DNA of 64,000 nt, from the NCBI GenBank assembly GCA_964346185.1, contig CAYFTR010000005.1, forward strand, positions 1 to 64,000. The letters are read 5' to 3'. Below the pieces are notes generated by a model, which saw only the letters and a list, made by a program, of their open reading frames with translations, was not told the origin of the DNA and searched no databases. Every line of letters begins with the position of its first letter. The stretch's first letter is position 1. Made by a program: the position numbers and the translations under genes. The DNA is from JAAYJS01 sp964346185 (lineage in GTDB: Bacteria > Bacillota > Clostridia > Eubacteriales > Eubacteriaceae). Below are positions 25,746 to 34,121 of the stretch, piece by piece.

Positions 25746-26549
25746 TTATTTATTTTGACGACTTGCCGTTATTGCCCAGGCATGGTTTAAGGGGCCGCTG
25801 CCTTTACCCAAATTAAGACCGTCGGATAATGCCCCTACCAAATAGTCTTTGGCTTGTTGTACCGCTGTAAACAAGTCCGAACCGGTCGCTAAATAACAGG
25901 CAATTGCCGAAGATAAGGTACAGCCGGTACCGTGGGTGTTGGGAGTATTAACCCGCTCGGCATAAAACCACCGACTCTCCTGCCCGGTATACAAATAGTC
26001 CACCGCGTCGGAAACCAAGTGCCCGCCTTTTACCAAAACGGCGACACCGGGCAACTCTTTGGCAATATCCTGTGCCGCTTTTTCCATATCTCGGCGATTA
26101 TGTATTTGATAGCCGCACAACACTTCCGCCTCCGGTATGTTGGGCGTAATCACACGCCCCATCGGCAACAATTGTGTTTTTAAAGCCGTTATCGCCTCGT
26201 CTCCCAAAAGCTTACTGCCCGAGGTGGCAACCATTACCGGGTCTACTACGATGTTTTTTGCCTGATAGTGGGTCAGTTTTTCCGCAATGGTGTTGATGAG
26301 TGCCGAAGAGCTGACCATACCGATTTTAACCGCATCGGGTACAATATCTTCAAAAATCATATCCAGCTGGTCGGCTAAAAAGTCCGCCGGCACATCGTGA
26401 ATAGAGCGAACGCCGGTGGTGTTTTGGGCGGTTAAGGCGGTAATGGTACTCATGCCGTATAAACCGTGGGCAGCAAAGGTTTTTAAGTCCGCCTGAATAC
26501 CGGCACCGCCGCTGCAATCGGAGCCGGCTATCGTTAATACGGTTTTCAT
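25746..26549 (-). CDS. thiD: Hydroxymethylpyrimidine (phosphate) kinase
   Basis: This 267-residue ribokinase-fold enzyme phosphorylates HMP to HMP-P and HMP-PP for thiamin synthesis. Motifs are AGSDCSGGAGIQADLKTFAA at the N-terminus, TALTAQNTTGV, DPVMVATSG and the C-terminal anion hole and catalytic base in THGTGCTLSSAIA. The start at 26549 follows GGGAGG and overlaps the stop of the HAD gene as ATGA. It is the last gene of the thiM-thiE-HAD-thiD operon under a TPP riboswitch. Confidence 0.94.
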   Translation of the reverse strand: MKTVLTIAGSDCSGGAGIQADLKTFAAHGLYGMSTITALTAQNTTGVRSIHDVPADFLADQLDMIFEDIVPDAVKIGMVSSSALINTIAEKLTHYQAKNIVVDPVMVATSGSKLLGDEAITALKTQLLPMGRVITPNIPEAEVLCGYQIHNRRDMEKAAQDIAKELPGVAVLVKGGHLVSDAVDYLYTGQESRWFYAERVNTPNTHGTGCTLSSAIACYLATGSDLFTAVQQAKDYLVGALSDGLNLGKGSGPLNHAWAITASRQNK

Positions 26550-27184
26550 AATTCCTCCCAACTGCAAATAAATTTTTCCGTTAGAGGCTTTGCCGCCTGC
26601 CACTCCCCTTCCCATGAAGGATCATAAACGCCGATCACGCGAAAACCCGCCTCTTTTGCCGTAGCGATGGCATAGGGTGCATCTTCAAACACCAGGGTGT
26701 TTTCCTTATTTGTACCCAACGCTTGCAAACACGCTTCAAATATATCCGCCCTGTCTTTACCCGCACCTATTTCGGCACAGGTCAGGATATCTTTAAAGTA
26801 GTGAAGCATATCGTTGGTTTTAAGGCAGGCTTCGATAGGCGTCCGGCTGGTTGCCGATGCCAACACCATGGGTATTTCCTTTGCTTTTAATTCATCCAAA
26901 AAGGCAACCGCCCCGGTTTTCGGAAGAACCTTTTCCCGGTAAGCTTTCGTGACGATTTCGTCGATCCCCGCTACAATTTCCCGAGCGGTTTGTTGCAGAC
27001 CGTATTCTTCCTGAAAGTGTACCACCGCCTGCTGCATGGACTTGCTTTTCAGATATTCGTCCAAGTCCGCCGCCGGGTGAATGCCTTGTGCCCTTAAATA
27101 ATCGGAGGCGACATTGTCCCACACCCCCAAAGAGTCGATTAAAGTGCCGTCCAAATCAAAAATAACGCCTTTAACAGGATCCAT
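26546..27184 (-). CDS. HAD-superfamily phosphatase in the thiamin operon
   Basis: This 212-residue hydrolase has all HAD motifs: DLDGTL with the nucleophile Asp, LASATS as motif II, a lysine in the GAGKDRADIFEACL segment, and FEDAPYAI as the acidic motif. It belongs to the beta-phosphoglucomutase-like, small-cap branch. Bacteria usually lack a dedicated thiamin-phosphate phosphatase in the operon, so its position between thiE and thiD suggests a role on thiamin monophosphate, HMP-P or a damaged intermediate. That is inference from context. It overlaps thiE by 14 bases and thiD by 4. Confidence 0.85.
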   Translation of the reverse strand: MDPVKGVIFDLDGTLIDSLGVWDNVASDYLRAQGIHPAADLDEYLKSKSMQQAVVHFQEEYGLQQTAREIVAGIDEIVTKAYREKVLPKTGAVAFLDELKAKEIPMVLASATSRTPIEACLKTNDMLHYFKDILTCAEIGAGKDRADIFEACLQALGTNKENTLVFEDAPYAIATAKEAGFRVIGVYDPSWEGEWQAAKPLTEKFICSWEEL

Positions 27185-27839
27185 TTAAAACCTCCATAAC
27201 CTTTTTCTTTAATACACGTGTCGCTTCTTCGATATCTTGTTGTGCAAAAATAGCGGATACGACGGCAACACCGTCGACACCGGTTCCTTTAAAATTTAAG
27301 AGGGTTCGGTTGTTAATGCCGCCGATTGCCACAACAGGTATTTGTACCCTGTTGCATATTTCTTTAAGGGTGGCCAGCGATGTAACTTCCGCGTCTTTCT
27401 TTGTATCCGTCGCATACATGGCACCGACACCCAAATAGTCCGCACCGTCTTGCTCCGCTTGCAAGGCTTCTTTTAAATTACCGGCGGAGACACCGACCAA
27501 ACACCCTTCTCCTACCAATGCACGGGCTTTTGAAACGGGCATGTCCTGCTGACCGATATGCACCCCGTCGGCACCGCAAGCTCGGGCAACCGACACATTG
27601 TCATTCACAATAAAGGGTACCCGATATTTTTTACATAAAGTGCCGATTTCTTTACCCAGTGTTATAAAAGCCCCGTCATCCAATGTTTTTTCTCTGAGTT
27701 GTAACATGGTCACACCGCCTTTTAAGGCCGATTCGACATCTTGTGCTAAGGTATGTCCTTTTAACCACATCGAATCGGTGACAGCATAGAGGCTTAGCGC
27801 TTTTTTAAGAGCGTCTCCTTTAAGCTTCTCTGAGTTCAA
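27171..27839 (-). CDS. thiE: Thiamin-phosphate synthase
   Basis: This 222-residue TIM-barrel enzyme condenses HMP-PP with thiazole phosphate to thiamin phosphate. Motifs include LYAVTDS, GGVTMLQLREK for diphosphate binding, FIVNDNVSVARACGADGVHI, GQQDMPVSKAR and VVAIGGINN. Length is normal. It overlaps thiM by 20 bases and the HAD gene by 14, so the operon is tightly coupled. Confidence 0.94.
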   Translation of the reverse strand: MNSEKLKGDALKKALSLYAVTDSMWLKGHTLAQDVESALKGGVTMLQLREKTLDDGAFITLGKEIGTLCKKYRVPFIVNDNVSVARACGADGVHIGQQDMPVSKARALVGEGCLVGVSAGNLKEALQAEQDGADYLGVGAMYATDTKKDAEVTSLATLKEICNRVQIPVVAIGGINNRTLLNFKGTGVDGVAVVSAIFAQQDIEEATRVLKKKVMEVLNGSC

Positions 27840-28647
27840 AATTTGCCCGCCTTTCCAAGGTATCAGCCTTTAAGTGATAAATTGCGTCAATCAGATAGTT
27901 GCGGTAGGTCGCATTGCCGTCTGTCTCTTTCAGTCTTTCGGCGGCTATTTCCCCTGCAACACCCATGGCACAAAAAGCGGTGACAACCGCTTCGAAAGGA
28001 TGGCTCGGGTTGGCGGCAAGGGTAGCCGCAGTTAAGGCGGAAAGCATACAACCGCTGCCGGTAATCTTTGATAACATCGAGGAACCGTTTCGGATGATTG
28101 CAACACGCTTATCCGAAGCAATAATATCAATTGCTCCCGAGACGGCTACGACACCTTTTACATCACGGGATAAGGTTGCCGCCAATTTTATTGCGGCGGA
28201 CAGGTTTTGATCGGAAACGACATCCACCGTATCCACATCAACCCCTCGAGCACCGCCGGCACCCGAGGCAATGGCCTTAATTTCGGACATATTGCCTCTA
28301 ATCACATCAAAGTGTACGGCTTTTATCAGTTTGATTGCCGTTTCCGTACGCATCGTTGACGCACCGATACCCACGGGGTCCAACAATACGGGATGTCCGA
28401 GGGCGTTGGCCTTTTGTCCCGCCAACAACATGGCTTGAACCGTTCTCTCATTCAGCGTTCCGATATTTATATTGGTGCCTTGGCACAGAGCGGTAATGTC
28501 CTCCACCTCCGAGGGATCGTCGGCCATAATCGGGGCGGCCCCATAGGCGATTAAACCATTGGCCACATCGTTTACGGTGACATAATTGGTGATGTTGTGC
28601 ACCAAAGGTGTTTTCTCTTTTACATTTTTTAGTATTTCAACAAACAT
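27820..28647 (-). CDS. thiM: Hydroxyethylthiazole kinase
   Basis: This 275-residue kinase phosphorylates hydroxyethylthiazole salvaged from outside. Signatures are PLVHNITNYVTVNDVANG, APIMADDPSEVED, LDPVGIGAS and the C-terminal ITGSGCMLSALTAA with the catalytic Cys-containing loop. The start at 28647 follows GGAGAAAAA. The open frame extends upstream into the riboswitch terminator hairpin, which is not coding. As first gene of the operon it shows the cell salvages the thiazole moiety; no thiazole or HMP synthesis genes (thiG, thiC) are in the window. Confidence 0.94.
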   Translation of the reverse strand: MFVEILKNVKEKTPLVHNITNYVTVNDVANGLIAYGAAPIMADDPSEVEDITALCQGTNINIGTLNERTVQAMLLAGQKANALGHPVLLDPVGIGASTMRTETAIKLIKAVHFDVIRGNMSEIKAIASGAGGARGVDVDTVDVVSDQNLSAAIKLAATLSRDVKGVVAVSGAIDIIASDKRVAIIRNGSSMLSKITGSGCMLSALTAATLAANPSHPFEAVVTAFCAMGVAGEIAAERLKETDGNATYRNYLIDAIYHLKADTLERRANFELREA

Positions 28648-28665
28648 TTTTTCTCCATAAAAAAA

Positions 28666-28682
28666 GATTGCCCAAGGCAATC
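28666..28682 (-). terminator. Riboswitch expression-platform terminator before thiM
   Basis: GATTGCC and GGCAATC pair around a short loop, followed on the minus strand by seven T and then the thiM ribosome binding site. This suggests transcription termination when TPP is bound. Confidence 0.8.
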
Positions 28683-28712
28683 CGAATCATATAACTTATC
28701 AGTACTATAATT

Positions 28713-28832
28713 TCTTCCTACGATGGCATTACCCATATCAGGTTTAAGGGTCGAAGTCTCACCTTCCTCTCAGCATCGGCAGGCTTTTACATCAAAGCTT
28801 GCCCTTGTATTTACAATTTATACGCTCCCCTG
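28713..28832 (-). promoter_or_regulatory. TPP riboswitch (THI element) of thiM-thiE-HAD-thiD
   Basis: On the minus strand the conserved elements appear in order: AGGGGAGCGT, a variable stem of about 45 bases (P3), GCTGAGAGG, then GACCCTTAAACCTGATATGG and TAATGCCATCGTAGGAAG. These are the P2, J3-2, P4/P5 and closing parts of the THI box. The aptamer is followed by a terminator hairpin and thiM. Confidence 0.95.
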
Positions 28833-29068
28833 CTATTCAATTAAAATTATTATGTCACTAAGTTGCCGTAAGGTCAAGTGATAACATGCACGTAAACTCG
28901 TCATCCTAAAGCGAAGCCGTCTTTTGACAACTTTTCTTCCCTTACTGATAACGGTTTATCGGATTTTAATTTTATCTCATCGTTACTGACCATTCCAAGC
29001 CCGGACTTTTCCGAAACAAAGAGAAAAACATGGTCCATTTGTTTGCCCATTATTCATCAGTATTAAAA
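28833..29068. other. Intergenic region between the TPP leader and tRNA-Ser
   Basis: No gene or clear repeat is seen here. It should hold the promoter of the thiM leader at its left end on the minus strand. Confidence 0.3.
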
Positions 29069-29100
29069 AAACACCACACAACATAATGTGCATGGTGTTT
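29069..29100 (-). terminator. Terminator of the tRNA-Ser genes
   Basis: AAACACCA pairs with TGGTGTTT; on the minus strand it is followed by a T run. It lies 42 bases after the tRNA-Ser(GCT) 3' end. Confidence 0.75.
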
Positions 29101-29142
29101 TATATACTGCTATACGTTGACAATATGTCATAAAAAAACAGA

Positions 29143-29234
29143 TGGCGGAGAAGGAGGGATTTGAACCCTCGCACCGCGTAAACGGCCTATACCCTTAGCA
29201 GGGGCACCTCTTACAGCCACTTGAGTACTTCTCC
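29143..29234 (-). tRNA. tRNA-Ser (anticodon GCT)
   Basis: A 92-base class II tRNA with a 7-bp acceptor stem (GGAGAAG/CTTCTCC), G discriminator and encoded CCA. The anticodon loop CTGCTAA gives GCT. A long variable arm and a GGTTCAAATCC T-loop are present. Confidence 0.96.
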
Positions 29235-29271
29235 ACTATAATAAATCTCTTTGTATGTTTTTAAGAGTGTC

Positions 29272-29360
29272 TGGCCGAGAGGGTGGGATTCGAACCCACG
29301 TGGGCTTGCACCCTAACGGTTTTCAAGACCGCCTCGTTATGACCACTTCGATACCTCTCG
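29272..29360 (-). tRNA. tRNA-Ser (anticodon TGA)
   Basis: An 89-base class II tRNA with acceptor stem CGAGAGG/CCTCTCG, G discriminator and encoded CCA. The anticodon loop CTTGAAA gives TGA. A long variable arm and GGTTCGAATCC T-loop are present. It lies 37 bases upstream of tRNA-Ser(GCT), probably cotranscribed. Confidence 0.96.
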
Positions 29361-29593
29361 TCACGATACAAATGCGAGATTCATTATAACAAGTTCTTAA
29401 CAATTTGTCAAGCAATGTTGCTGATAATTTATGTTTCCGTTCCCAAAGCGTTCAGACACACCGTACGTTCAATGACACGTTCCTCTTAACCGACGGTATC
29501 GGGCTGAGGGGATAACCAACCCTCATTCAAACCGAAAATATTTAGCTTTCAGCAACCGGTTTTCCGATTACTTTAAACGGCTTATATCTCTCT

Positions 29594-30283
29594 TTAAACC
29601 AAGGCTTCATCCGCTTTAAAATCCATCGCACAATCATAAGCCATGTCCCAAAATTTTAATTCGTACAGACAGCAGGAGCGAAACACTTCCAATAGAAAAG
29701 CCTTTCTCTTTTCGTCCAGATATTTCCCCAATTGGTTCATTTTACTTTTATAAAATTCCGCCGTTTCCTGAAAAGCATTGTCTAAATAACCCTGCACCCA
29801 CTCTCCGTAAAACGGATCTTCCTTAGCTTTCGGGTTTCTTCGGTCAATTGCTTTTGCAATATCGGCATAGGTCCAGGCACAGGACAATAAGGCCGCGACG
29901 ACTTCTTCGTAACCGCCTTTTTGAGAAACGGATAACATATAGTTGGTATAGCTGCGATTGATCAGAGAAACTTCGGCATTTTCTATTTCGTCTTCTGAAA
30001 TACCGAGCCTTTGCATATAACCTCTATGGATGTCCATCTCTCCGTTTATGACAAGATCCATCGTTTTTGCAAAGGTGGCAATCATCTCTTTATCTTCGCT
30101 TTTTAATGCCCCGATCGCAAATAATTTACTGTAATCCCACAGGTAGAGATAATCTTGAATCATGTAAAATTTAAATTTTTCGATATCCAGATCTCCATTC
30201 TCCAATCCCCGAATAAAGGGATGTCGGTCGTATTTTTCCCAAATATCTTTTGTTTCCCGATAAAGCAGATCCGTAAATTCCAT
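29594..30283 (-). CDS. tenA: TenA family aminopyrimidine aminohydrolase
   Basis: This 229-residue all-helical enzyme hydrolyses aminopyrimidine breakdown products of thiamin to HMP, or cleaves thiamin (thiaminase II). Motifs are HPFIRGLENGDLDIEKF, MIQDYLYLWDYSKLFA, the active-site Cys in LLSCAWTYADIA and the C-terminal CLYELKFWDMAY with conserved Glu. The start at 30283 follows AAGGAGAAAAC; the longer open frame runs into the riboswitch expression platform. It is a separate transcript from thiMED with its own TPP riboswitch, fitting a thiamin-salvage lifestyle. Confidence 0.93.
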   Translation of the reverse strand: MEFTDLLYRETKDIWEKYDRHPFIRGLENGDLDIEKFKFYMIQDYLYLWDYSKLFAIGALKSEDKEMIATFAKTMDLVINGEMDIHRGYMQRLGISEDEIENAEVSLINRSYTNYMLSVSQKGGYEEVVAALLSCAWTYADIAKAIDRRNPKAKEDPFYGEWVQGYLDNAFQETAEFYKSKMNQLGKYLDEKRKAFLLEVFRSCCLYELKFWDMAYDCAMDFKADEALV

Positions 30284-30318
30284 GTTTTCTCCTTGAATAA
30301 TGATTTGCTGAAATAAAA

Positions 30319-30339
30319 AACGCCCACAAAAGCAGGCGC
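30319..30339 (-). terminator. Expression-platform hairpin before tenA
   Basis: CGCC and GGCG arms with flanking pairs are followed on the minus strand by seven bases of T-rich sequence. They sit between the TPP aptamer and the tenA ribosome binding site. Confidence 0.55.
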
Positions 30340-30349
30340 AAAACAAGTC

Positions 30350-30417
30350 ACTTCCCTACGCTGATATTAATCAGTTCAGGTTCAAAGGGTAAAGTCTCAG
30401 CATTTTGCACCCCTAGC
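30350..30417 (-). promoter_or_regulatory. TPP riboswitch of tenA
   Basis: On the minus strand: AGGGGTGC, ATGCTGAGA, ACCCTTTGAACCTGA, a short stem (ACTGATTAATATCAG) and CGTAGGGAAG. The aptamer is compact, lacking the extra P3 stem seen in the thiM riboswitch. Confidence 0.95.
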
Positions 30418-30517
30418 GATAACTTATCTTAATGTATTTTTAAACAATTGTCAAATTAACCGGTCATTTGTTTTTTTAGGCTTACAAGAAGCGATTATAC
30501 GGTTGCCTAAGCCTGTT

Positions 30518-31585
30518 TTATTCGTCGATTAACACGGTCCAGCCGAAAGGATCCGGTAATTGTCCGGTTTGGATGCCGAATAATTCATCGTAAATTTTCT
30601 GTGAATACTCACCGATTCGGTTATCGTGAAACACAAGGGTTTCGCCTTTATAGTCCAAACTTCCGATTGGCGAAATAACCGCTGCGGTTCCCGTTGCAAA
30701 AACTTCTTCGACTTTGCCTTGACGATAGTAGTCGACCAATTCATCGATACTCATTTTACATTCAATGACGGTTTCTCCCCGGCTTTTTAATAATTCGATA
30801 ATACTCTTTCGGGTAATACCGGGCAAAATAGTCCCGCTGAGTGCCGGCGTATAAAATTTGCCGTCTATTTTAAAGAAGACATTGCTGGTGCCGACTTCTT
30901 CGATGTATTTTCTTTCCGCACCGTCCAACCATAAAATTTGCTCGTAGCCTTTCTCTTTGGCTTTCTTTTGAGCCGCCAAACCGCCGGCATAGTTGCCGCC
31001 GCATTTTGCCTCTCCGGTGCCACCCATAACCGTTCTTGCATATACATCTTCGATGTACATTTTAGTCGGTGCCAATCCGCCCGAGTAGTAAGAGCCCACC
31101 GGGCTTAAAATAATACAGAATAAGTAGGTATGACTTTCCCGAACGCCGATAAAGGGACTGGTGGCAAAAATAAAGGGGCGAATGTAAAGAGATGTACCCG
31201 GTGCGTGGGGAACCCAGTCCTTATCGATTTCAATAAGGGTTTTTAATGCTTTTATAGCAAAGTCCGTATCAAAACGGGGGATACACATTCTGTCGTTGGA
31301 ACGGTTTAAGCGTTCGAAGTTTTCTTCAGGACGAAATAATTGGACTTTGCCGTCGGGACGCTTATAGGCTTTTAAACCTTCAAAAGTTTCTTGAGCGTAA
31401 TGCAATACCATGGCCGCCGGCCACAGCTCGATAGGACCGTAAGGTACAATACGTGCATCGTGCCACCCTTTATCTTTTGTGTAGTTCATTAAGAACATGT
31501 GATCGGTAAATTCTTTCCCGAATTGCAAGTTGTTTTCGTCGAGTTTCGGCTTTAGCTCCTGTCTTTTTTCAATTTTAATCTTCAT
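30518..31585 (-). CDS. ilvE: Branched-chain amino acid aminotransferase
   Basis: This 355-residue fold-type IV PLP enzyme interconverts Leu, Ile and Val with their 2-oxoacids. Motifs are ALHYAQETFEGLKAY, RPEENFERLNRSNDRM, SPVGSYYSGGLAPTK, and GGTGEAKCGGNYAGGLAAQ with the PLP lysine; the C-terminal VEEVFATGTAAVISPIG follows. The length places it in the longer (mitochondrial-like) branch. No other branched-chain biosynthesis genes adjoin. Two TTGTA-TACAA inverted repeats flank its promoter. Confidence 0.94.
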   Translation of the reverse strand: MKIKIEKRQELKPKLDENNLQFGKEFTDHMFLMNYTKDKGWHDARIVPYGPIELWPAAMVLHYAQETFEGLKAYKRPDGKVQLFRPEENFERLNRSNDRMCIPRFDTDFAIKALKTLIEIDKDWVPHAPGTSLYIRPFIFATSPFIGVRESHTYLFCIILSPVGSYYSGGLAPTKMYIEDVYARTVMGGTGEAKCGGNYAGGLAAQKKAKEKGYEQILWLDGAERKYIEEVGTSNVFFKIDGKFYTPALSGTILPGITRKSIIELLKSRGETVIECKMSIDELVDYYRQGKVEEVFATGTAAVISPIGSLDYKGETLVFHDNRIGEYSQKIYDELFGIQTGQLPDPFGWTVLIDE

Positions 31586-31605
31586 TTTCCTTTACTCCTG
31601 GACTT

Positions 31606-31662
31606 TATTGTATACAATATATCAATTGCCTTTCCTTTTGTAAAGTATTGTATTCAGTACAA
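31606..31662 (-). promoter_or_regulatory. ilvE promoter with two inverted-repeat operators
   Basis: On the minus strand TTTACA (31639-31644), a 17-base spacer and TATATT (31616-31621) form the promoter. A perfect 14-base palindrome TATTGTATACAATA (31606-31619) overlaps the -10 and start point. TTGTA-n5-TACAA (31648-31662) lies just upstream of the -35. The shared half-sites suggest one dimeric regulator bound at both. Confidence 0.6.
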
Positions 31663-31776
31663 ACGATATAAAACTCGTTTTTCAGAGAATTGCCGATTGA
31701 TTGAGCAGCCTTGCGGTCATCGGTCAATTTGAAAATGTCTTATTACCTATTTGTATAACGTTACAGCATATAAAAA

Positions 31777-31808
31777 AATCCGATCGGGTTTTTAGTTCCA
31801 ATCGGATT
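31777..31808 (-). terminator. Terminator of the YabE-like gene
   Basis: AATCCGAT and ATCGGATT form an 8-bp stem, followed on the minus strand by seven T. Confidence 0.85.
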
Positions 31809-31820
31809 TAATATTGTTAT

Positions 31821-32864
31821 TTATTCTACAACATAGGCTTCCAGATTTCTTCTGCCGAATTGTACGCATTCATCGTAGGTGTCCATAAAAATATCGATGA
31901 CGTTACCTTGAACGGCTCCGCCGGTGTCCTGTACAATAAAGGTGTTGTTGAAATACGGAATATAAATTTTTGTGCCCAAGGGGAATACGGAGGGATCCGC
32001 CGCAATCGTAACGCCTGCCACGGGCATAACGCCGGATGCCGTCGGGTTTCCGGTATGGGTGTAGGCCGTACAATTGGCAATAAAGGAACGTCCCGTCGGG
32101 GCTCCGCCTTCTTCGTTGCCGTAAGGGCTCCCGCCGGTATTTCCGACATTGGTTCCGATTTCCACAACTTTTGTTACCGGCTCTTGGAGCACTTCGGTTG
32201 CAATGCGTTCTCTTGAAAATTCGACGCCGTCGTGGTAGGTAATTTTGTCGGTATAGGCTTCTTTACCGTTGGCACCTTCGGTGACAACTTTTTCGACGCC
32301 TTTAGCCATAGAGTCGGTTTCTTTATTTTCGGTTTCAAAGGGAATCTCGGCTTCACCTTTTTCTTCGCCGTAGGTAACACGAATAATTTTAACTTCTTGA
32401 ATTTCCGTAGTTAAGGGTGTGTCTAAAGCCGGCTCGACAATGTCGTCAGCTTTTACTTCCAGTTCGCTTTCTTTGATGACATCTTCGACCGTACCGACGG
32501 AGGATTTAAAACGTGTGCTGATGCCGTCAACGGAGATAACACCCTCAGCTTTTCTCTTAATGATGATTTCGTCGACATCTTTAATCCGTTTGTTTAAGTC
32601 GACGTTTATGTCGTAATTGTCGTCGGTGGGTAGCCCCTGTTCGGTCAGTACATCGAAAATTCTGTCGTTTAAACGTGCATTGATCATTTTTACACTCCCT
32701 TTGGAAGAGAGTTCCGCAACGGTGTTGCCGTTGACATAAACGTTAATATCTTTTTTGGCATTAAAGGCCGTGGTAACGCCGACCACTAAAAAAATGAGAC
32801 ACAAACCGGCAGCTATCAGCAATTGTCGATTTGTACGGTGTAATCTTTTTCCTGTATTTTTCAT
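31821..32864 (-). CDS. YabE-like secreted protein (DUF348-G5-3D)
   Basis: This 347-residue protein is exported or membrane-anchored through a single N-terminal hydrophobic segment (residues 13-32). Three or so DUF348-type repeats follow (INVYVNGNTVAELSSKG, GVISVDGISTRFKSSVG), then a G5 domain around residues 165-240. The C-terminal 3D domain has FIANCTAYTHTGNPTASG, PLGTKIYIP and the catalytic aspartates in VQDTGGAV, IDIFMD. This layout equals YabE of Bacillus and is related to Rpf/Sps factors, which cleave peptidoglycan lytically during cell wall turnover. It stands alone, with its own terminator. Confidence 0.9.
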   Translation of the reverse strand: MKNTGKRLHRTNRQLLIAAGLCLIFLVVGVTTAFNAKKDINVYVNGNTVAELSSKGSVKMINARLNDRIFDVLTEQGLPTDDNYDINVDLNKRIKDVDEIIIKRKAEGVISVDGISTRFKSSVGTVEDVIKESELEVKADDIVEPALDTPLTTEIQEVKIIRVTYGEEKGEAEIPFETENKETDSMAKGVEKVVTEGANGKEAYTDKITYHDGVEFSRERIATEVLQEPVTKVVEIGTNVGNTGGSPYGNEEGGAPTGRSFIANCTAYTHTGNPTASGVMPVAGVTIAADPSVFPLGTKIYIPYFNNTFIVQDTGGAVQGNVIDIFMDTYDECVQFGRRNLEAYVVE

Positions 32865-33027
32865 CGCGACCTTCCTATCTTCATAATTTCGTAATAATTT
32901 ATAATGAATTGTAACAATGATGTAAAATTATGTCAAGGGAAAGGCAATAATTTATCTTAATATTTTTATTCTTTTTCTGAGCCGCTGTTTTGTACTTCCT
33001 TGAGCTCCTGTATGGTATACTTTTTTT

Positions 33028-34062
33028 ATGAACACTTTACATTTTTCTTGGACGGAAGATTTACTCCGATGGTTTGATGAAAATAAGCGTTCCTTGCCTT
33101 TTCGATTAAACAAAGATCCTTATCGCGTATGGATATCTGAAATTATGGCGCAGCAAACGCAAATAGATACCTTGCTCCCCTACTACGAGCGGTTTATAAA
33201 AAGCTTTCCCCATGTACAGGCCTTAGCGGCGGCAGATGAAGCACTTTTGCTCAAACATTGGGAAGGCTTGGGTTACTACAATCGTGCCAAGCATTTGCAC
33301 CGTGCCGCAAAAATAATTGTATCCGATTTAGACGGCGTCATTCCGAAGACTTACGCCGATTTACTGAAGCTGCCGGGCATCGGTCCCTATACCGCCGCTG
33401 CTGTTGCCAGCATTTGCTTTAACGAAAAAATAGCCGCGGTTGACGGTAATGTTTTAAGGGTTTATAGTCGACTGACCGATACCTTCGACGATATTGCACA
33501 ACAGACAACCAAAAATAAGGTTCAAGACACTTTGTCCTTGCATATGCCGAACCGGGCCGGAGATTTTAATGAAGCCATGATGGAACTGGGTGCCTTGGTG
33601 TGTTTACCGACCGGCCCCTATTGTTTATTATGCCCGATACGGTTACATTGTACGGCTTTAAAAAACGGTCATGTCCATCTGTTGCCTGTTAAAAAGAAAA
33701 AAATCAAACGTCAAACCCTTGCCATGGAAGCCTGTATTATTAAAGACACACAAGGACGATTGCTCATTGAAAAACGCCCCGATACGGGTTTACTGTCCGG
33801 CTTGTGGGGTTTTCCGATTATCGAAAAAAGCAAAGGTATTGCAGATTATTTAAGTAAAACTTATCGACTTGACCGTCCTCTTTATTTTGTCGGTCAAACC
33901 AAACATGTTTTTACCCATATCACCTGGGAGATTGATTTATACGCCGCAAAAAGTGCCGTTCCCCTTCAAGATACGGCATTATATGTCGGCAACGAGCAAC
34001 TTTTGTCCGATTACACCTTACCCACCGCATTTAAAAAATTATTGAATTTGTATCAAAAATAA
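33028..34062 (+). CDS. mutY: A/G-specific adenine glycosylase
   Basis: This 344-residue base-excision enzyme removes adenine mispaired with 8-oxoguanine. The HhH-GPD domain shows WISEIMAQQTQIDTL with the catalytic Glu, the hairpin LPGIGPYTAAAVAS, and the catalytic Asp in AAVDGNVLRV. The [4Fe-4S] ligands are Cys192, Cys199, Cys202 and Cys208 (C-x6-C-x2-C-x5-C). A C-terminal NUDIX-like domain that recognises 8-oxoG starts near residue 232. It is convergent with the ferredoxin gene. Confidence 0.94.
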   Translation: MNTLHFSWTEDLLRWFDENKRSLPFRLNKDPYRVWISEIMAQQTQIDTLLPYYERFIKSFPHVQALAAADEALLLKHWEGLGYYNRAKHLHRAAKIIVSDLDGVIPKTYADLLKLPGIGPYTAAAVASICFNEKIAAVDGNVLRVYSRLTDTFDDIAQQTTKNKVQDTLSLHMPNRAGDFNEAMMELGALVCLPTGPYCLLCPIRLHCTALKNGHVHLLPVKKKKIKRQTLAMEACIIKDTQGRLLIEKRPDTGLLSGLWGFPIIEKSKGIADYLSKTYRLDRPLYFVGQTKHVFTHITWEIDLYAAKSAVPLQDTALYVGNEQLLSDYTLPTAFKKLLNLYQK

Positions 34063-34072
34063 ACCTATAAAA

Positions 34073-34107
34073 AAACCACTCCCGCCGCTACTCGGAGAGA
34101 GTGGTTT
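34073..34107. terminator. Bidirectional terminator between mutY and the ferredoxin gene
   Basis: AAACCACT pairs with AGTGGTTT. On the minus strand the stem is followed by a T run; the plus strand is only weakly T-rich. Confidence 0.75.
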
Positions 34108-34121
34108 AATATCTTTAATTT

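Noticed and set aside
28648..28680. An upstream start for thiM at 28680.
   Set aside because: It lies in the riboswitch terminator hairpin; ATG 28647 follows GGAG.
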